Source: Galaxea fascicularis (lineage: Eukaryota > Cnidaria > Anthozoa > Scleractinia > Euphylliidae). From it: a stretch of DNA of 64,000 bases. Below the pieces are notes generated by a model, which saw nothing but the letters and a program-made list of their open reading frames with translations, searched no databases and was not told the DNA's origin. Below are positions 23,555 to 35,070 of this stretch, one piece after another; position 1 is the stretch's first letter, and every line of letters begins with the position of its first letter. Made by a program: the position numbers and the translations under genes. The DNA lies in NCBI GenBank assembly GCA_948470475.1, contig OX419339.1, forward strand, positions 18,091,075 to 18,155,074, in the 5' to 3' direction.

Positions 23555-23836
23555 TCAGTTAGTGGGTCTGTGCAAGGAGCACGCAAGCTGGTCAAAAATT
23601 CGAGTTGTGCTAAATGCACGGGTAAAAAGATCGCGATTGGCGCGCTTCTGTTTAATGGGATTTCCTTTCTTTGCGATGTCAGAAACAACGTGAAGTGGAA
23701 ACTTTGCCGTCGACCACATGGTAAAATAAAAGACAAGCCCAGACATGCCTTGTGGCTTTCGTGATGTCACTGAGTGAACTAAAATGCCCCAAGCTAAATA
23801 CAGTAGCAATTTGGCCGGTTTTAACGTTATTCCCAT
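23555..23836 (-). CDS. Candidate small secreted protein, unknown family
   Basis: A 93-codon frame begins MGITLKPAKLLLYLAWGILV, a short basic head followed by a hydrophobic core like a signal peptide, with a plausible cleavage after HSVTS. The rest is basic and contains dibasic-like sites (KKG, KQKR) but no cysteine pattern or repeated peptide. The start context (AACAATGG) is favourable. The frame also extends upstream to 23935. It could be chance or a first exon. I recognise no homolog. Confidence 0.25.
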   Translation of the reverse strand: MGITLKPAKLLLYLAWGILVHSVTSRKPQGMSGLVFYFTMWSTAKFPLHVVSDIAKKGNPIKQKRANRDLFTRAFSTTRIFDQLACSLHRPTN

Positions 23837-25657
23837 TGTTATTTCTCTAGATCCGGTTGATGACAAGCTTTTTTTTGACATCATCGTTATGGTTGTACCG
23901 GCAAAGTCAGAGTCGAAGGCAAAAACGAAAAACAATTATAAGCGACCTTAAAAGCCTGAATGGCGGAATAATTTGGAACCTTAGCAGTCTTACTAGTAAC
24001 AAATGTACAAAATACGGTACGTGTCTATATCTCGACAGTTTCAAGGTGTGGATCACATGATTCACATTGAAGGCAGACTGGAAGAAAAAACTGTTTCAGC
24101 CATCTCCGGTTCAAGAACCATTTTTAGAGTGGCTGACTGAGAAATACGTGAGCAACATGACAGTGTTTCAACATTGAAAAGTGAATAAATAAACTGAAGA
24201 AACGTGGCACTGGACCTTGTAAATTGTTCATAATCATCACAAACTCGATTGTGCAGAAATAAGCGGCTAAATCGGAACCTGTTAATGCACGAATGGGGTG
24301 CTCCTGTTCAACGTGATTTCTTGATGTCGTGACGGGTTGTTCTATCAGACGAACACCGTCCTCTCCAAGAATCGCTAATAATCTTACGGATCGATAGCGT
24401 GCTTGGCAGACGCTAACAGGGGAGTGCAAGGGGCACCAGGGGAGAGGAAGGGGTGGTATTGGGAAGGGAGGAGAGGGTTCTATTTCCTCACACCTCGGGA
24501 AAGAGTTAAATTTTGTACATGTATTCCTATTCACACTTTATTGTTTCACCTTGTTTTTCGTTGTTAAATATAAAGGGCCTATGGGATTTGGTGTGAAATA
24601 GTGCTAGTGTTTTCTTCAACTAGGATTTGTGAAATAATGCGGGTAGTTTGAACTGAGTAAACAGACAGGTTTGTGATGCTGTGTAATTGGACAATTTCAG
24701 TTACAGCAGAAACACAAGAAAAAGAGAAAACAACAAAAAAGTACAATGGCACAAGCATACAAAGTTAATCAGCATAAACTTGTAGTTGAAACATTTTAAA
24801 ACAAAAACACTTGCAAATTCTGTGCACAATTTGCAATAGAAACATAAACATAGAATAAAAGGATAACCAAAAACATTCTTGCCTCCATTTGTGACGCTGA
24901 TACTCCCACCATTCAGTGTAATTGATTATAAGCTTATTTTCGGCATCTTGCATTGGATGTAAGGGCAAAGTGAGAATCTCTGTTAACGGCTGGAACCTTA
25001 GCCATAAGACACAAAAAATACCATCACTTCCAAATCTCAAAATTCAAAGTCGATTTAAAAAATTCGTATGTGTAAACAAAAAACTGTTTTAGCCATCTCC
25101 CGTTCATGTTGAATGGTGTGTAAAATGAATAATAATAAAAAAAACAGCAACAAGTCAAACGTGGCAGCCATTTTCGTGTTGTGAAAAAAGGTAGGGTTAA
25201 GTAGGAGTTAAAAGGTTGATCACCAGATCACGCGAAAATGTACCATGTTTCTTGATGCAAGGTCAGCTAAACGCTACTTCGTACGTTTTTACCAACCCAT
25301 TGTTGTGGCAACAGTTTCTCGCCGTTGTTTAATTTTTTTATTATTGTTTTTACAAACGCCTCCTCAACAATTCTCCTTATGCGTTCATTTTTCTTTCATG
25401 TTAATTTGTGGTATCGCTTCTGGTTTGTTTCTAGTTATTCTATTTACGCTGTTTTGAAGTATGACTATCAGCTAAACTGAAATGCAATATTGCTTCCGTT
25501 TTTGAATGGCAACATAAAAAACGCCTTTGTGTTGGAAATAAACAGGCATTATATATTGCTTTAGGTCAATAATGAACGAATAGCGTGATATTATGTTGAT
25601 TCTTAAAGAAGTAACAAAATTCTTAGTGCAGTGTTTTCGCGTCAGTTAACAAAAGTC
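23837..25657. other. Intergenic, no gene seen
   Basis: Several open frames (for example minus 24124-24534, proline-rich) show no recognised domain or splice context. The DNA just upstream of the kinase is AT-rich without an obvious TATA box. Confidence 0.35.
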
Positions 25658-26686
25658 ATGGCTTCCAGCAGGGTTGTCTCTCTTCCTGTTGGCCAAGCAA
25701 TCGTTGTACAAGGAACCGAGCTTGAGATTCAAAGCAGACTTGGTAGTGGAGCTTTTGGTGTGGTGTATAAGGCCAGGTATCTACTTAGCAACTTTCCAGT
25801 TTTCTACGCACTGAAAGATGTTTTATGTTTGAATACATCTTCTCTCGGAAAGGCCATCAGCGAGGTTGAAACTCTTCGTCGCGTCGATCATGACTTTATT
25901 GTGAAAATCATAGCGGCGGATCAGTTCGAAGATTGGCGCGGAGGTTGTCACGTGCTGATTTTAACCGAATACTGCTCTGGTGGAACTTTAAACGAGAGGT
26001 TATCGCAACCGAGCAGTGAAGAGACAACTCTTAAGTGGCTGAGTCAAATGGCGAGTGCCTTAAGTTATCTACATTCGCTGCACATCGTCCACCGAGACCT
26101 AAAACCAGACAATGTTTTGCTGACAGATTCAATGACTGAGGACTTGAAACTTGGCGATTTTGGCTTGGCAAGGGAGTTTCTAGAGTTGAAGCGAGTCAAT
26201 ACGCATTGCACACCTCTCGGTTTAGCGGAATACTACATGCGCTCAGGTACAGGCCCCGCGCATTGGATGGCTCCGGAGGTGTTTCGTTGCCATTATACGG
26301 AAAAGGCGGATATATTCTCCCTTGGCGTTCTGTTTAACGCAATTCTTGTTCGTGACTTCGCTTTTTCAACCGATGAGAAGAGATGGTATGGTGCGTTTGT
26401 GAAGATCTCTGGGGGCGTTAAAATCGGCCTCGGTTACGCCATGTCAATCCTCGGCCCAGCGGCCATGGAGGATTTTACTCATGGTTATATGCCACATGAG
26501 GACAATGGATTTCGCAGCTTGATCTTGGATGCTTTGGATTACGCTCCTCGCGCAAGACCAAGGGCGGATGAAATTTATTACCGGATAGAGGAGATATCTA
26601 CTTGCATTCGGCTACAGTGGTCACGTCAAGAACATGTGACTGGAAGGCGAGGCAAAAAAACGAAGAATCAGTGCTGTATTACCTGA
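25658..26686 (+). CDS. Ser/Thr protein kinase, PDIK1L/STK35-like, intronless, CaaX-like C-terminus
   Basis: This 342-residue protein is nearly all kinase domain. Counting from the first ATG (25658), the glycine loop GSGAFGVV is at about 29-36, the ATP-binding lysine (YALKD) is K53, HRDLKPDN is at 145-152, DFG at 167-169 and APE at 205-207. It should be an active enzyme. The motifs HYTEKADIFSLGVLF and GLGYAM after the activation segment resemble PDIK1L/STK35, as inferred from memory of that family. The activation segment is long. The protein ends NQCCIT, which fits a prenylation-type CaaX box preceded by a basic stretch (GRRGKKTK), suggesting membrane attachment. It is the paralog of the kinase at 34090. 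Upstream codons lack an ATG. Confidence 0.93.
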   Translation: MASSRVVSLPVGQAIVVQGTELEIQSRLGSGAFGVVYKARYLLSNFPVFYALKDVLCLNTSSLGKAISEVETLRRVDHDFIVKIIAADQFEDWRGGCHVLILTEYCSGGTLNERLSQPSSEETTLKWLSQMASALSYLHSLHIVHRDLKPDNVLLTDSMTEDLKLGDFGLAREFLELKRVNTHCTPLGLAEYYMRSGTGPAHWMAPEVFRCHYTEKADIFSLGVLFNAILVRDFAFSTDEKRWYGAFVKISGGVKIGLGYAMSILGPAAMEDFTHGYMPHEDNGFRSLILDALDYAPRARPRADEIYYRIEEISTCIRLQWSRQEHVTGRRGKKTKNQCCIT

Positions 26687-28834
26687 CTCTAAAGGGATTG
26701 ATCATGGACAACAAGTCGTGTTGTTCTCTTCACATACCCCGTTCGTTGTACGTGAAATTCTGAAAAAGTTAACCTAACTGTGCAACCTCCGTGTTCAGTT
26801 GTATTACCATGAAGTCGTCCGGCGTCAACGTTTACAAACTATTACTTTCTTCTCCTGGAAAAATCCCTATGTATTGCTCCTCGAAGTGTTTGATCACATT
26901 AAGAACGTCACATCTCAAAGGACGAGTCAATATAAATTTTCTAAAAAAAGAAAGCAGACGAACATTTTCAAGAGCTCCTTGTGTCTTTCTCTTAAAAGCA
27001 CATCCAAGGTTTCTGCTACATGCGGAAGATAGTTCCTGCTCTCTTCAATCGCAAGTTAATTTCTTTTTCGTTTTAATTTTCTGTTCGTCTATCAATACAG
27101 GGTCAAATGAAGGCTTGTTTATCTGATGTAACGAACATTTATATTGTTTTCGAATACCAGTTAACATGGAAACCCACACAGTCAACTCACGGAAAACACA
27201 TGCAACACAGATATTGAAAGCCTTAAAAGCTTGGCGTCTAACACGCAAATCATTAGTTTTCTGGATGACAAATATTTCTACCTCAATTACTGATTTGCTA
27301 CATTTTATATGTGGGACTTCAAAAGGGCTGTGAAAAAGATCGTGAGCTTGTAGTGAATGAGGGTGGAGCTTGTAGCCGTGTCGTTTTTTTCATGCACGTT
27401 TTCCCTTTTTTACTGGTTTCTTGCGAAAGGCACTTCCCTCTCTCTTGCTGCAAGGGTATTTGTGGTAAACTATAAGACATTGTGGTAAGGAAAAGTTTCC
27501 AAAATTAAGAAACTTGAATGGCACGCATGCATTGGTGACGAGATGAATTGCCACTGGCTTCATCTTGGACAGACAAAGACTTCTGGTAGTTTCTGACCAT
27601 CATCATCTCGAAGTGAATACTGAGGGTAAAGGGCTTCGTGAATTTGCTCCTAGACTTAACCCTATGTCTTTCCGTAATCCAAGAAAGACGTTCAACCCCA
27701 TTCAACTGTACGAGTCAATTCTACTGTAAGATTCTTTAGTTGAATTCATGATAAGATCTTATTGCACGGGGGGTAGGGTCTGTAGGTTCTCCAATCCATT
27801 GAGCCCTATTGTGAACTTAGGCAAGAAATTGTAAGTAGTTGCCTTACCTCATCAATAATTTGCGCTACATCTACTTGAACCACTGGCCTGCTTGGCAGCG
27901 GTAATAATGGGAAGAGAAGATAGAAATTTAGCCGCGGCTAGTTAAGAATGAAGAGGGTACGTATTTTTCGTATGTGTACGAGTCACCACTCTCCCAAGGT
28001 CGAACTATCTGCCGTGAGTCGTTCATGGGATCCCACGCGGGGAGGGTGGGGACAAAATGCCTTCACTGGCTCAAAATTCTCAAGTGTCCGAACAGTTTAA
28101 TGTAGTAGTTCGAGTATAGAAACGGTCATTTGAGTGAACTTGTTACGTTAGCCTTTTACTTGATTAAGAGATAATATGAAACGAAAATGTTTGGACTCGA
28201 CTTGTGCATTAACTAGTGAATGCGAACAGGAAGAGATTTGACTTATGCCATGTTCTGTTCGAAGCCGGAAAACGACTGAAACTGTTTTAAGGGAAAAGAT
28301 CAAACTGAGGTGGGTGAGAAGACCAGGTTTTTGCTGGCTTGAGGCTTCCAATCACTGGAAATCTCACACACCTGAAATGACTGCATTGTTCAAGTTGCAC
28401 CTTGGAAGGGTTTAGCAGTTTGAAAAGGGTATATCCTTTTATCTCACCTTCCTTCTTTCCTGATGCGAATACTTCCTGCTCAAAAGTTAGGATATGGCTG
28501 GTGAAATAGCTGTTTTTATTGCTCTCGTATATATAAAATTGAAAAATCGCTGGCAAAGGCACTGGCCTAACAATCAAAATGCTAGATTTTATTACCGATT
28601 CAGTGGCCTTGTAAAATAGCTGGCGGAGAGAGCAAGCCATAAATTAAGTTACCGCGAGTGTTCTTCCTCTAAACCAAAAAGAAGACAACATCTTGTGTAT
28701 TTCACCAAGCACTTGATTAAATGGGGAAGTGAAAATTTACGCTAAATTGATGTCTGACTAGCCCCGCGTAAGCCGGGAGAAAGATGAGCCCATATTGACG
28801 AGCTCAACAGTGTAAGATGGGAGTAAACCCGATT
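26687..28834. other. Between the paired kinases, no gene seen
   Basis: It includes the kinase 3' flank. Short open frames (for example minus 28287-28640) carry no recognised domain. Confidence 0.35.
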
Positions 28835-29050
28835 TGGAGTGGAATTTTAAGGAGTTTAAAGAAGGGATGGTATTGTGAAAAAATGTTTTGAGACACCACC
28901 AGACAGTTGAGACCCCACAAGGGCACTGCAGGTTATTCGGGAACTGTTTTGGTGTCCATCCACTAATTTTTAACTTCGAATTCCAATTTTAAACCTTCAT
29001 TAAATCTTCAATCTTCCCAGTTTCCTAAACTTAACTAATCCTTTGAGAAA
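28835..29050 (+). repeat. Dispersed repeat, copy 1
   Basis: This copy is about 75-80 percent identical by eye to 32975-33185 in the same orientation. Shared blocks include TGGAATTTTAAGGAGT, GACAGTTGAGACCCCACAAG, GGAACTGTTTTGGTG and TAATCCTTTGAGA. No ORF or terminal structure was recognised. Confidence 0.8.
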
Positions 29051-29708
29051 AATTATTTCTTCCCAAATATACCCAAAAATCACCAAAAAATTTACAAAAT
29101 ATCCCACAACATAGCTTCGTGTGATGAGCGTAGCGATTTTTAATTGCTTGAAACGCGAACGAGATATAAACGTCCCGCCTTGAGACGAAGGAATTCAGGA
29201 AATTCAATATGTAACTGCCATCAAGCCAAACAGATGTGAAGAAAATCACGAGTTCAATACGTCTGTCGAAATTAGAACTGAAAAGAGCAATTTCGTGACT
29301 TTATAGAACGAAAGCATGCTTAGCCCCAAAGCGAGGCTACTCCTCATGCGATTCTAAGAAATGCCTCCCACAGGGGAGGCAAAGATCTTTTCAACTGTTA
29401 TTCGCATTGAACACATGGCGGAGCTCCCTCGTGCAGGTGGACCAGTGAGGGTGGGACTCTGCATAGACCCTGCGCCCGTTAACTCTACCGACCCCATCTC
29501 GTAACCCGGTATTGTTATAGACAGACTTCAACAGTAGTATGATATGATTTTCCAGACGTTATTAGATGTGAAATATGCCAGTGCTCAGTCAATCTTTTCG
29601 CTAAGCCTGGCTTAGCTAAACAGGTGATATATTTAATAATTAGTTGATCAAATCAGTTTTGGGCTTATTTTGTTGATTTTTCTCGTAAGAGTCCACCTCC
29701 CGTCAGCG
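29051..29708. other. No gene seen
   Basis: The stretch holds unique-looking sequence with no recognisable exon. A segment near 29336-29520 is less AT-rich but is not open for long on either strand. Confidence 0.35.
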
Positions 29709-30960
29709 ACAACAACAACAAGTAGCTTTATTTGCATGACCATAACTTCATACAGTATTGCAAAGGCACGTATGTTAACAAGAAACAAGAACAATATAAT
29801 AATGTAATAAGAAGGAAGAAAATATTGAAGATACATCAGTCTGATTTAGATAATATATTATTACACGAATCTAATCAAAGTAGAATGAACTTGGTCAATT
29901 CAATATTAACAAAATAATCAGGAGAATTCATTAATTCCTTGGTAGCTTCTATAGGGGATAATTGGGTCATATTTGGTAGGTGATTTTGTATTTTGCTACA
30001 AAATGTGTTCCTAAGAATTGAGTATTTTATAGCACAGCTTAAAAGAAAGCGTATTTCATCTTCAACTTCATTCGATCCACAAGAAGGGCAGAGTCTATCA
30101 AACCTTGAGAGTTGATCGTATCTACCAGTTTCAATCATTAGTTTGTGATTACCTATTCGTAGTTTCACTAATTCTTTCCTACCATTTAGTTTTCTTTTAA
30201 AGCCTAAATAATAGGAGGGCATATATTTGTTCTTAAAAGTGTCATAAAATTCTAGTTTCTTGGAGTATTGAATAGTGTGTTGCCAATATAAGATTATAAG
30301 ATATACTTATATAAGATATACTTTTGTCGCGTTAACTTTACAAAGTGTTTGTTGTTAGCTTCAGTTAAGCGAGTTGGATTAACTTCTGGCAAATTATAGA
30401 ATTCGACCATCCTCATAACATTTGAATATAAACTACTTTTACTAGAAGAGTGAAGATCTGCCGACATCATAAAGATCTGTTTAATGATGGGGTCGTTGCT
30501 CTTACTTTGGAGATATAAAATGTAACTGATTTATTATCTTCTGATTTATAGCTATATTGAGAAGAAATCTTCTAAGTTCAGCTCTACACGCCACATTTGA
30601 TGCCTTATTGCTTACTTCTAAGTAACGTTTGCAGAACTGCAGATAGGGTTTTTCTATCTGTGAATTGTCCCAAGATTTGAAATCGTGTTTTGAATATATA
30701 CCCCATATCTCGCTGTTATATGTCAGGACTGGAGAGATCATCATGTCTAAAATTTTACTTGCCAGACGTGGTGGTAGTTTGCTGATATTTGTGATATTTG
30801 ATATTTGTTGGGCACCAAGGGTGGTCGCTTGTGAGAGAGTTGATTGTACATCTCGGCAGTACATATATGTCACTGCAGGTGTGAAAATCTGCCTGACCGT
30901 GGGAAATCTGGGTACGAAATTATACATTATCTGAAGTGTCACGAAGTGGCATGTGAAGGA
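29709..30960 (-). mobile_element. Degenerate LINE, RT C-terminal part and 3' end
   Basis: On the minus strand, 30502-30942 reads LPPRLASKILDMMISPVLTY, NSEIWGIYSKHD and KRYLEVSNKASNVACRAELR, the region after the catalytic core of a CR1/I-like reverse transcriptase. 29878-30222 reads LVKLRIGNHKLMIETGRY and LCPSCGSNEVEDEIRFLLSC, a C-terminal zinc-finger module. The two are separated by a disrupted stretch. The 3' end is AAATAAAGCTACTTGTTGTT with a (TTG)n tail at 29709-29720. It is 5'-truncated and inactive. Confidence 0.85.
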
Positions 30961-31485
30961 TCTGGCAAATTATCTTGTGCCCTTGGTCGGTGGTAATAGT
31001 CATATTTCAATGGATCTAAAGCTAACTTTTGAATTAATATTAAAGGAATTCCTTTTGCTTGGTTTGAGAATTGAACCTTGAACGATCCGTAAAATGCTTG
31101 CCCATTATCAGTTATCCAAGATCACAAAGAAGTCATCATCGAGGGACATAAAATCGGATTTCTCTTTATAGTGGGGTTGACTGAGTTCATGCCTGTACAT
31201 GAAGTTCTGTGTGTACGTCTAGTCATCCAATCGGCCAGCTCCAACTGCTATGAGTGTCCATACACTCCCGAGCCAAACACACTTCAACTGCAGTCAAAGC
31301 CTGAAAAGAGCTTCCCCACATCTCATCTACATCTACATAGTTTCAGCACTCGGCAAACTCCACCTTGACTTACGGCCGTTTATGCGTGTGGCCTTAAACA
31401 TCATAAGCCTTTTTTGGGATATCATGTCAAGCCGGCCACTTGCTGTGCTTTCGACTAAGAACTGCCAATCACTCACCGACTGTTA
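30961..31485. other. No gene seen
   Basis: This is flanking DNA between the LINE remnant and the nested MITEs. The short plus-strand frames are unrecognised. Confidence 0.35.
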
Positions 31486-32610
31486 AGCCCAGATCAAATG
31501 CCGTACTTAACATGTGCCGAACTTAAGTTCATGTGAAGTTCGGCGTTTGACCCACTAATTAAGTTCGACTGATTTGGTTCGTCCAAGGCGTTTTTCACGG
31601 CAGGCCAGGCGGGAATAACGGCTCAAGGTGGAGTTTGGGTCGAACGCTGATCTTCACATTAGCCGAACCAAATGCATACTGAATCATGTCAGTGTATTTC
31701 AATGTATAACGCCCGGTTCAAACGTCACATTTCACATGTGCCGAATATAACTCCTGTTTTAGTCGACTAAAATAATTAAATGCGACATTTGACATTTCCC
31801 AGTCTCCTCTCGGACTGGCTGCGTCCAAAATTTCAAATTTAAAAAAATACTTGCTGGACAAAGACTACCCGTGCAATCTAATAGGAAGGGCCACAGCGCT
31901 GAAACAGAGCAACGAGGAAAAAGAAAGAAATCTAGCTTTTTGTAACACAATACCAACCGTCAATATCGACCTTAACAGAGGCCTTACTCAAAAAATGGCA
32001 CCTCGTACAAAATCAACCGTCACTTCACCAGATATTCAAAATATGAAAAGTTTTCAAAATATGTTTCACGCCGACAAGGATTGTGCAGTCTGTCACCCCT
32101 TGCGTTTTCACACTCATACAATAATAATTGCTGCATTTCAAATAAGTATATTTTGTTTTTAAAAAGCACGAACTCCACATTCCTTCGCCTCCCGCCATTT
32201 TTGAAAGAGCTATTTGGACTCTTCTGCGCATGGCAGTTACGGTTGTGCTTACAAAATGAATCATGATAATTTACTATAATTTATGCATTATATTCGGCAC
32301 ATGTGAAAAGCGACGTCTGAATCAAATGTCGAATATTCGACTGTTTCCGAAAAACAAAAGACTGCATGCATAAATAATGTAGGGACCTCTGCGGAAATCT
32401 TGCCTTCTCGAGTTATATTCGGCACGAGTGAAATGCGACGTTTGAACCGGGCCTAAGTAAGCCTCAAACTGTTTATTTTCAGTCATGGCCTAGTTATGTT
32501 CGGCTGAATTAAGTTCGATGTTTGACTCAATAGGCGAACTTAACTAATTTGGGTCGACCTAAATTGCAATTAAGTTCGGCTCATGTGAAGTACGGTGTTT
32601 GACATGGGCC
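31486..32610. mobile_element. PIF/Harbinger-like MITE (outer), TTA target site
   Basis: The left end AGCCCAGATCAAATGCCGTA is matched by the right end, which read in reverse is GGCCCATGTCAAACACCGTA. TTA flanks both sides (31483-31485 and 32611-32613). The arms carry several degenerate copies of GTTCGGC/GCCGAAC with AAGTTCG. A second related element is inserted inside. There is no transposase. The TTA duplication and GGCC-type ends suggest Harbinger. Confidence 0.75.
31710..32453. mobile_element. PIF/Harbinger-like MITE (inner, nested), TAA target site
   Basis: The left end CGCCCGGTTCAAACGTCACA and the right end, read in reverse as GGCCCGGTTCAAACGTCGCA, match, with TAA on both sides (31707-31709 and 32454-32456). 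The arms also contain CACATGTGCCGAATATAACT. A second internal inverted copy of that block lies near 32288-32310. No transposase ORF is recognised. Confidence 0.78.
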
Positions 32611-32974
32611 TTATCATTTTCTGTGGTACTGTATGGCAAAGCAGCTGATGACAAGCCCCCTCAAAATTTGAGCGGCTGTAGTGTCCATTACCTAGCGGGC
32701 TCGTTTCTACGAATTCGTTCAGATATCAATATATCAACCGAGATATAGTGATTTTAGATATCCTGCAACACGACCAGCATACAAATGTTACAGTTTGATT
32801 ATTCTGGAAGTGACTATTACAAATTGCAAGTTAAATTCCTAGCACACTGAATCATGTCTTGACTTTATGTTTTATATATCAAGATAAATCTCATTAAGTG
32901 GAGTATTAGGGCCGGATTCACGAAATCCTACCTAAAATGTGTCTCTAGGTACGCAGGACTTAAGGTGGGGTTTA
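32611..32974. other. No gene seen
   Basis: This is a short AT-rich spacer between the nested MITEs and the dispersed repeat copy 2. Confidence 0.35.
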
Positions 32975-33185
32975 CCTGAATGGAATTTTGAGGAGTGTAA
33001 AGAAGGGATTGTATTGTTAAAAAAATGTTCTAAAACACCAACAGACAGTTGACACCCCACAAGGGTACTCCAGGTTGGTGTGGAACTGTTTTGGTGCCCC
33101 TCAACTAATTTTCAACCTTGAACCTTAGTTTGTTAAATCTTCAATACTTCCTATTGCCCGAAATTTAAGTAATCCTTTGAGACAA
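32975..33185 (+). repeat. Dispersed repeat, copy 2
   Basis: This is the direct-orientation match of 28835-29050, sharing TGGAATTTTGAGGAGTGTAA, GACACCCCACAAGGGTAC and GGAACTGTTTTGGTGCCC. The two copies lie between the convergent kinase paralogs. Because they are direct and the kinases inverted, they are not one simple inverted duplication. Confidence 0.8.
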
Positions 33186-34089
33186 GCAAACCAAATTTAC
33201 TAAGAATCTCGGATATAAATACCTAAAACTCCAAATTTGACTGAAAAATCGCACTTCGTTGCTCAATTTTTATCAATAATGTTGATAAAAATCAAGATTG
33301 TTAACGCATCGTACGCTGACTAAACCATACGCTGAAAGTGGGGGCGAAGCATAAAATGGCAGGGCTACAGAAATTTTCAATTCAACGGGAGCAGGTTGTG
33401 AGCGACGCCTTTGGATTTTTCCAAGGTTCTTCTTAATAAGTTCTATATCTTCGCAATTTCATCCCGGGGAAAAAGATATTGCTTTGCCAGTTTTCATTTT
33501 ACACGACCAGAATACCAGAATGAATCGATTCCCTATTCTACTCAATCTACAAAACCATATTTTGCCTTTCTCCACCCCCGGATACCATTCGGTCACATCG
33601 GCCTTTACACCTTTAATAATCCTTGTCCTAATCCTTTTTGTGTACGTCTCAGGTCTACATGTATTTAGTATAAATCTACTAGCATTCTATCAGGAATGCT
33701 GGTCTCCGATAGAAATCTCGAGCTCATAATCTAATTGTTAAATAAAACGCTTTGATACAACCTATTTGTATTGACATTGAAAGCTCAGAATCCGTACAGT
33801 TACGACTACAAAACGCACTGTCATGAAAATATTAGAACTAAGATTGTGGAATACACTAATCTAATGTTTCAACGCGAAGCCTGAAGCTAGGACTAAGGTC
33901 TGGCTATCTATTGATTTCATGCATTCCTACTTAACACGTATTTTCACCGTCGTGATATTGTTTCTAAAACATATTTCTCAGCGAAAAAGATACGAGTCAC
34001 CCAGTTCAAAATTTCTGGACAGTATAAAGTATCGCAAAATGGATGCATAGCATTAGTTTTCCTGGTTTTTTTTCTATAAAAACGCAATA
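33186..34089. other. 3' flank of the second kinase, no other gene seen
   Basis: Plus-strand open frames at 33411-33729 are short and unrecognised. Confidence 0.35.
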
Positions 34090-35070
34090 TTATGAGATTG
34101 TGCAGTAGGCTCTAGAAATTTCGGTCATCCAGAACTTAAGATCTTCTGCTAATTCTTCAAACACTGTGTGTACCTGTGCTGAGCTGGGTCGGTTGTCTTT
34201 GTTGTACTGCATCGCATCGAGAGTGATGTTTTGCATGGCATTGGAACCTTGTGCCTGGTTTGAGAACTCAATGCTGATGTCTGGATCAAACTTTACCATT
34301 GCATAGCCAAGACCAACTTTGCCGATACCACGGATCCCCCTGAACGCACCATAATACTTTTTTCCGTCAATTGTAGTGAAATCTCGTTCCAAGATCGCGA
34401 AGAAAATAATCCCAAGGGAAAAAACGTCGGCTTTCTCTGTGTAATGTTGCTGGTAAAATTCTGGAGCCATCCAATGTAAGGGGCCAGTCCCTGAGGTCAT
34501 ATAATACTGAGCATAGCTTGTCATCCACGAACCGCCTCCTCGAGTGTCAGTTCGTTTGAGGGCGATATACTCCCGAGCCAGGCCAAAGTCGGCTAATTTA
34601 ACATCTTCATCTGCGGTCAGCAACACATTATCTGGCTTTAAGTCTCGATGAACCACGCGGCGTGAATGGAGATATGCAAGGGCTGCGGCAGTTTGATGCA
34701 TCCATTTGAAATTCAGTAGGTCGCTGCTCGGTCGATTAAGGCGTTCATTTAAGTTGCCGCCAGCGCAATATTCTGTCAAAATCATCATGTGAAGGCCTTG
34801 AGAGTCACTGATCTGCTCTGCAGCAACAATTCGAATCACATTGTCGTGAGTGACTTGGCTCATCGTTTGTACCTCTCGAGTAGCATTGTGAATTTCTAAA
34901 GCATTCAAACAGAGCACATCTTTCATTGCGTAGTGGGTGGACGTCTCTTCGTCACGAACTTTGTAGACGACACCAAAAGCTCCGTTACCAAGTCTCTGCT
35001 GCAGTGTCAGTTCGTAGTCCTCTATGTACACCTTTGGCGGCTGAGGGACAAATCGTCTTGACATTAACAT
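34090..35070 (-). CDS. Ser/Thr protein kinase, PDIK1L/STK35-like, intronless, CaaX C-terminus
   Basis: This 326-residue paralog of the kinase at 25658 shares GAFGVVYK, DVLCLN, LTEYCAGGNLNERL, HRDLKPDNVLLT and HYTEKADVFSLG. The glycine loop is at about 28-35, the ATP lysine at K50, the alpha-C glutamate at E66, HRD at 141-143, DFG at 161-163 and APE at 202-204, so it should be active. It ends AYCTIS, a textbook CaaX pattern with Ser as X, which favours farnesylation. It starts at the ATG at 35068-35070 (context ACAATG); a second ATG follows two codons later. There is no intron. It is convergent with the other kinase, about 7.4 kb away. Assignment to PDIK1L/STK35 rather than another kinase branch is inference. 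Confidence 0.94.
   Translation of the reverse strand: MLMSRRFVPQPPKVYIEDYELTLQQRLGNGAFGVVYKVRDEETSTHYAMKDVLCLNALEIHNATREVQTMSQVTHDNVIRIVAAEQISDSQGLHMMILTEYCAGGNLNERLNRPSSDLLNFKWMHQTAAALAYLHSRRVVHRDLKPDNVLLTADEDVKLADFGLAREYIALKRTDTRGGGSWMTSYAQYYMTSGTGPLHWMAPEFYQQHYTEKADVFSLGIIFFAILERDFTTIDGKKYYGAFRGIRGIGKVGLGYAMVKFDPDISIEFSNQAQGSNAMQNITLDAMQYNKDNRPSSAQVHTVFEELAEDLKFWMTEISRAYCTIS

Noticed and set aside
24124..24534. Minus-strand 136-codon frame, proline-rich start
   Set aside because: It is low-complexity at the N-terminus, with no domain and no splice or promoter context.
25631..25657. N-terminal extension of the first kinase (MFSRQLTKV)
   Set aside because: The first codon is GTG, not ATG. 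The first real ATG is at 25658 in a good context.
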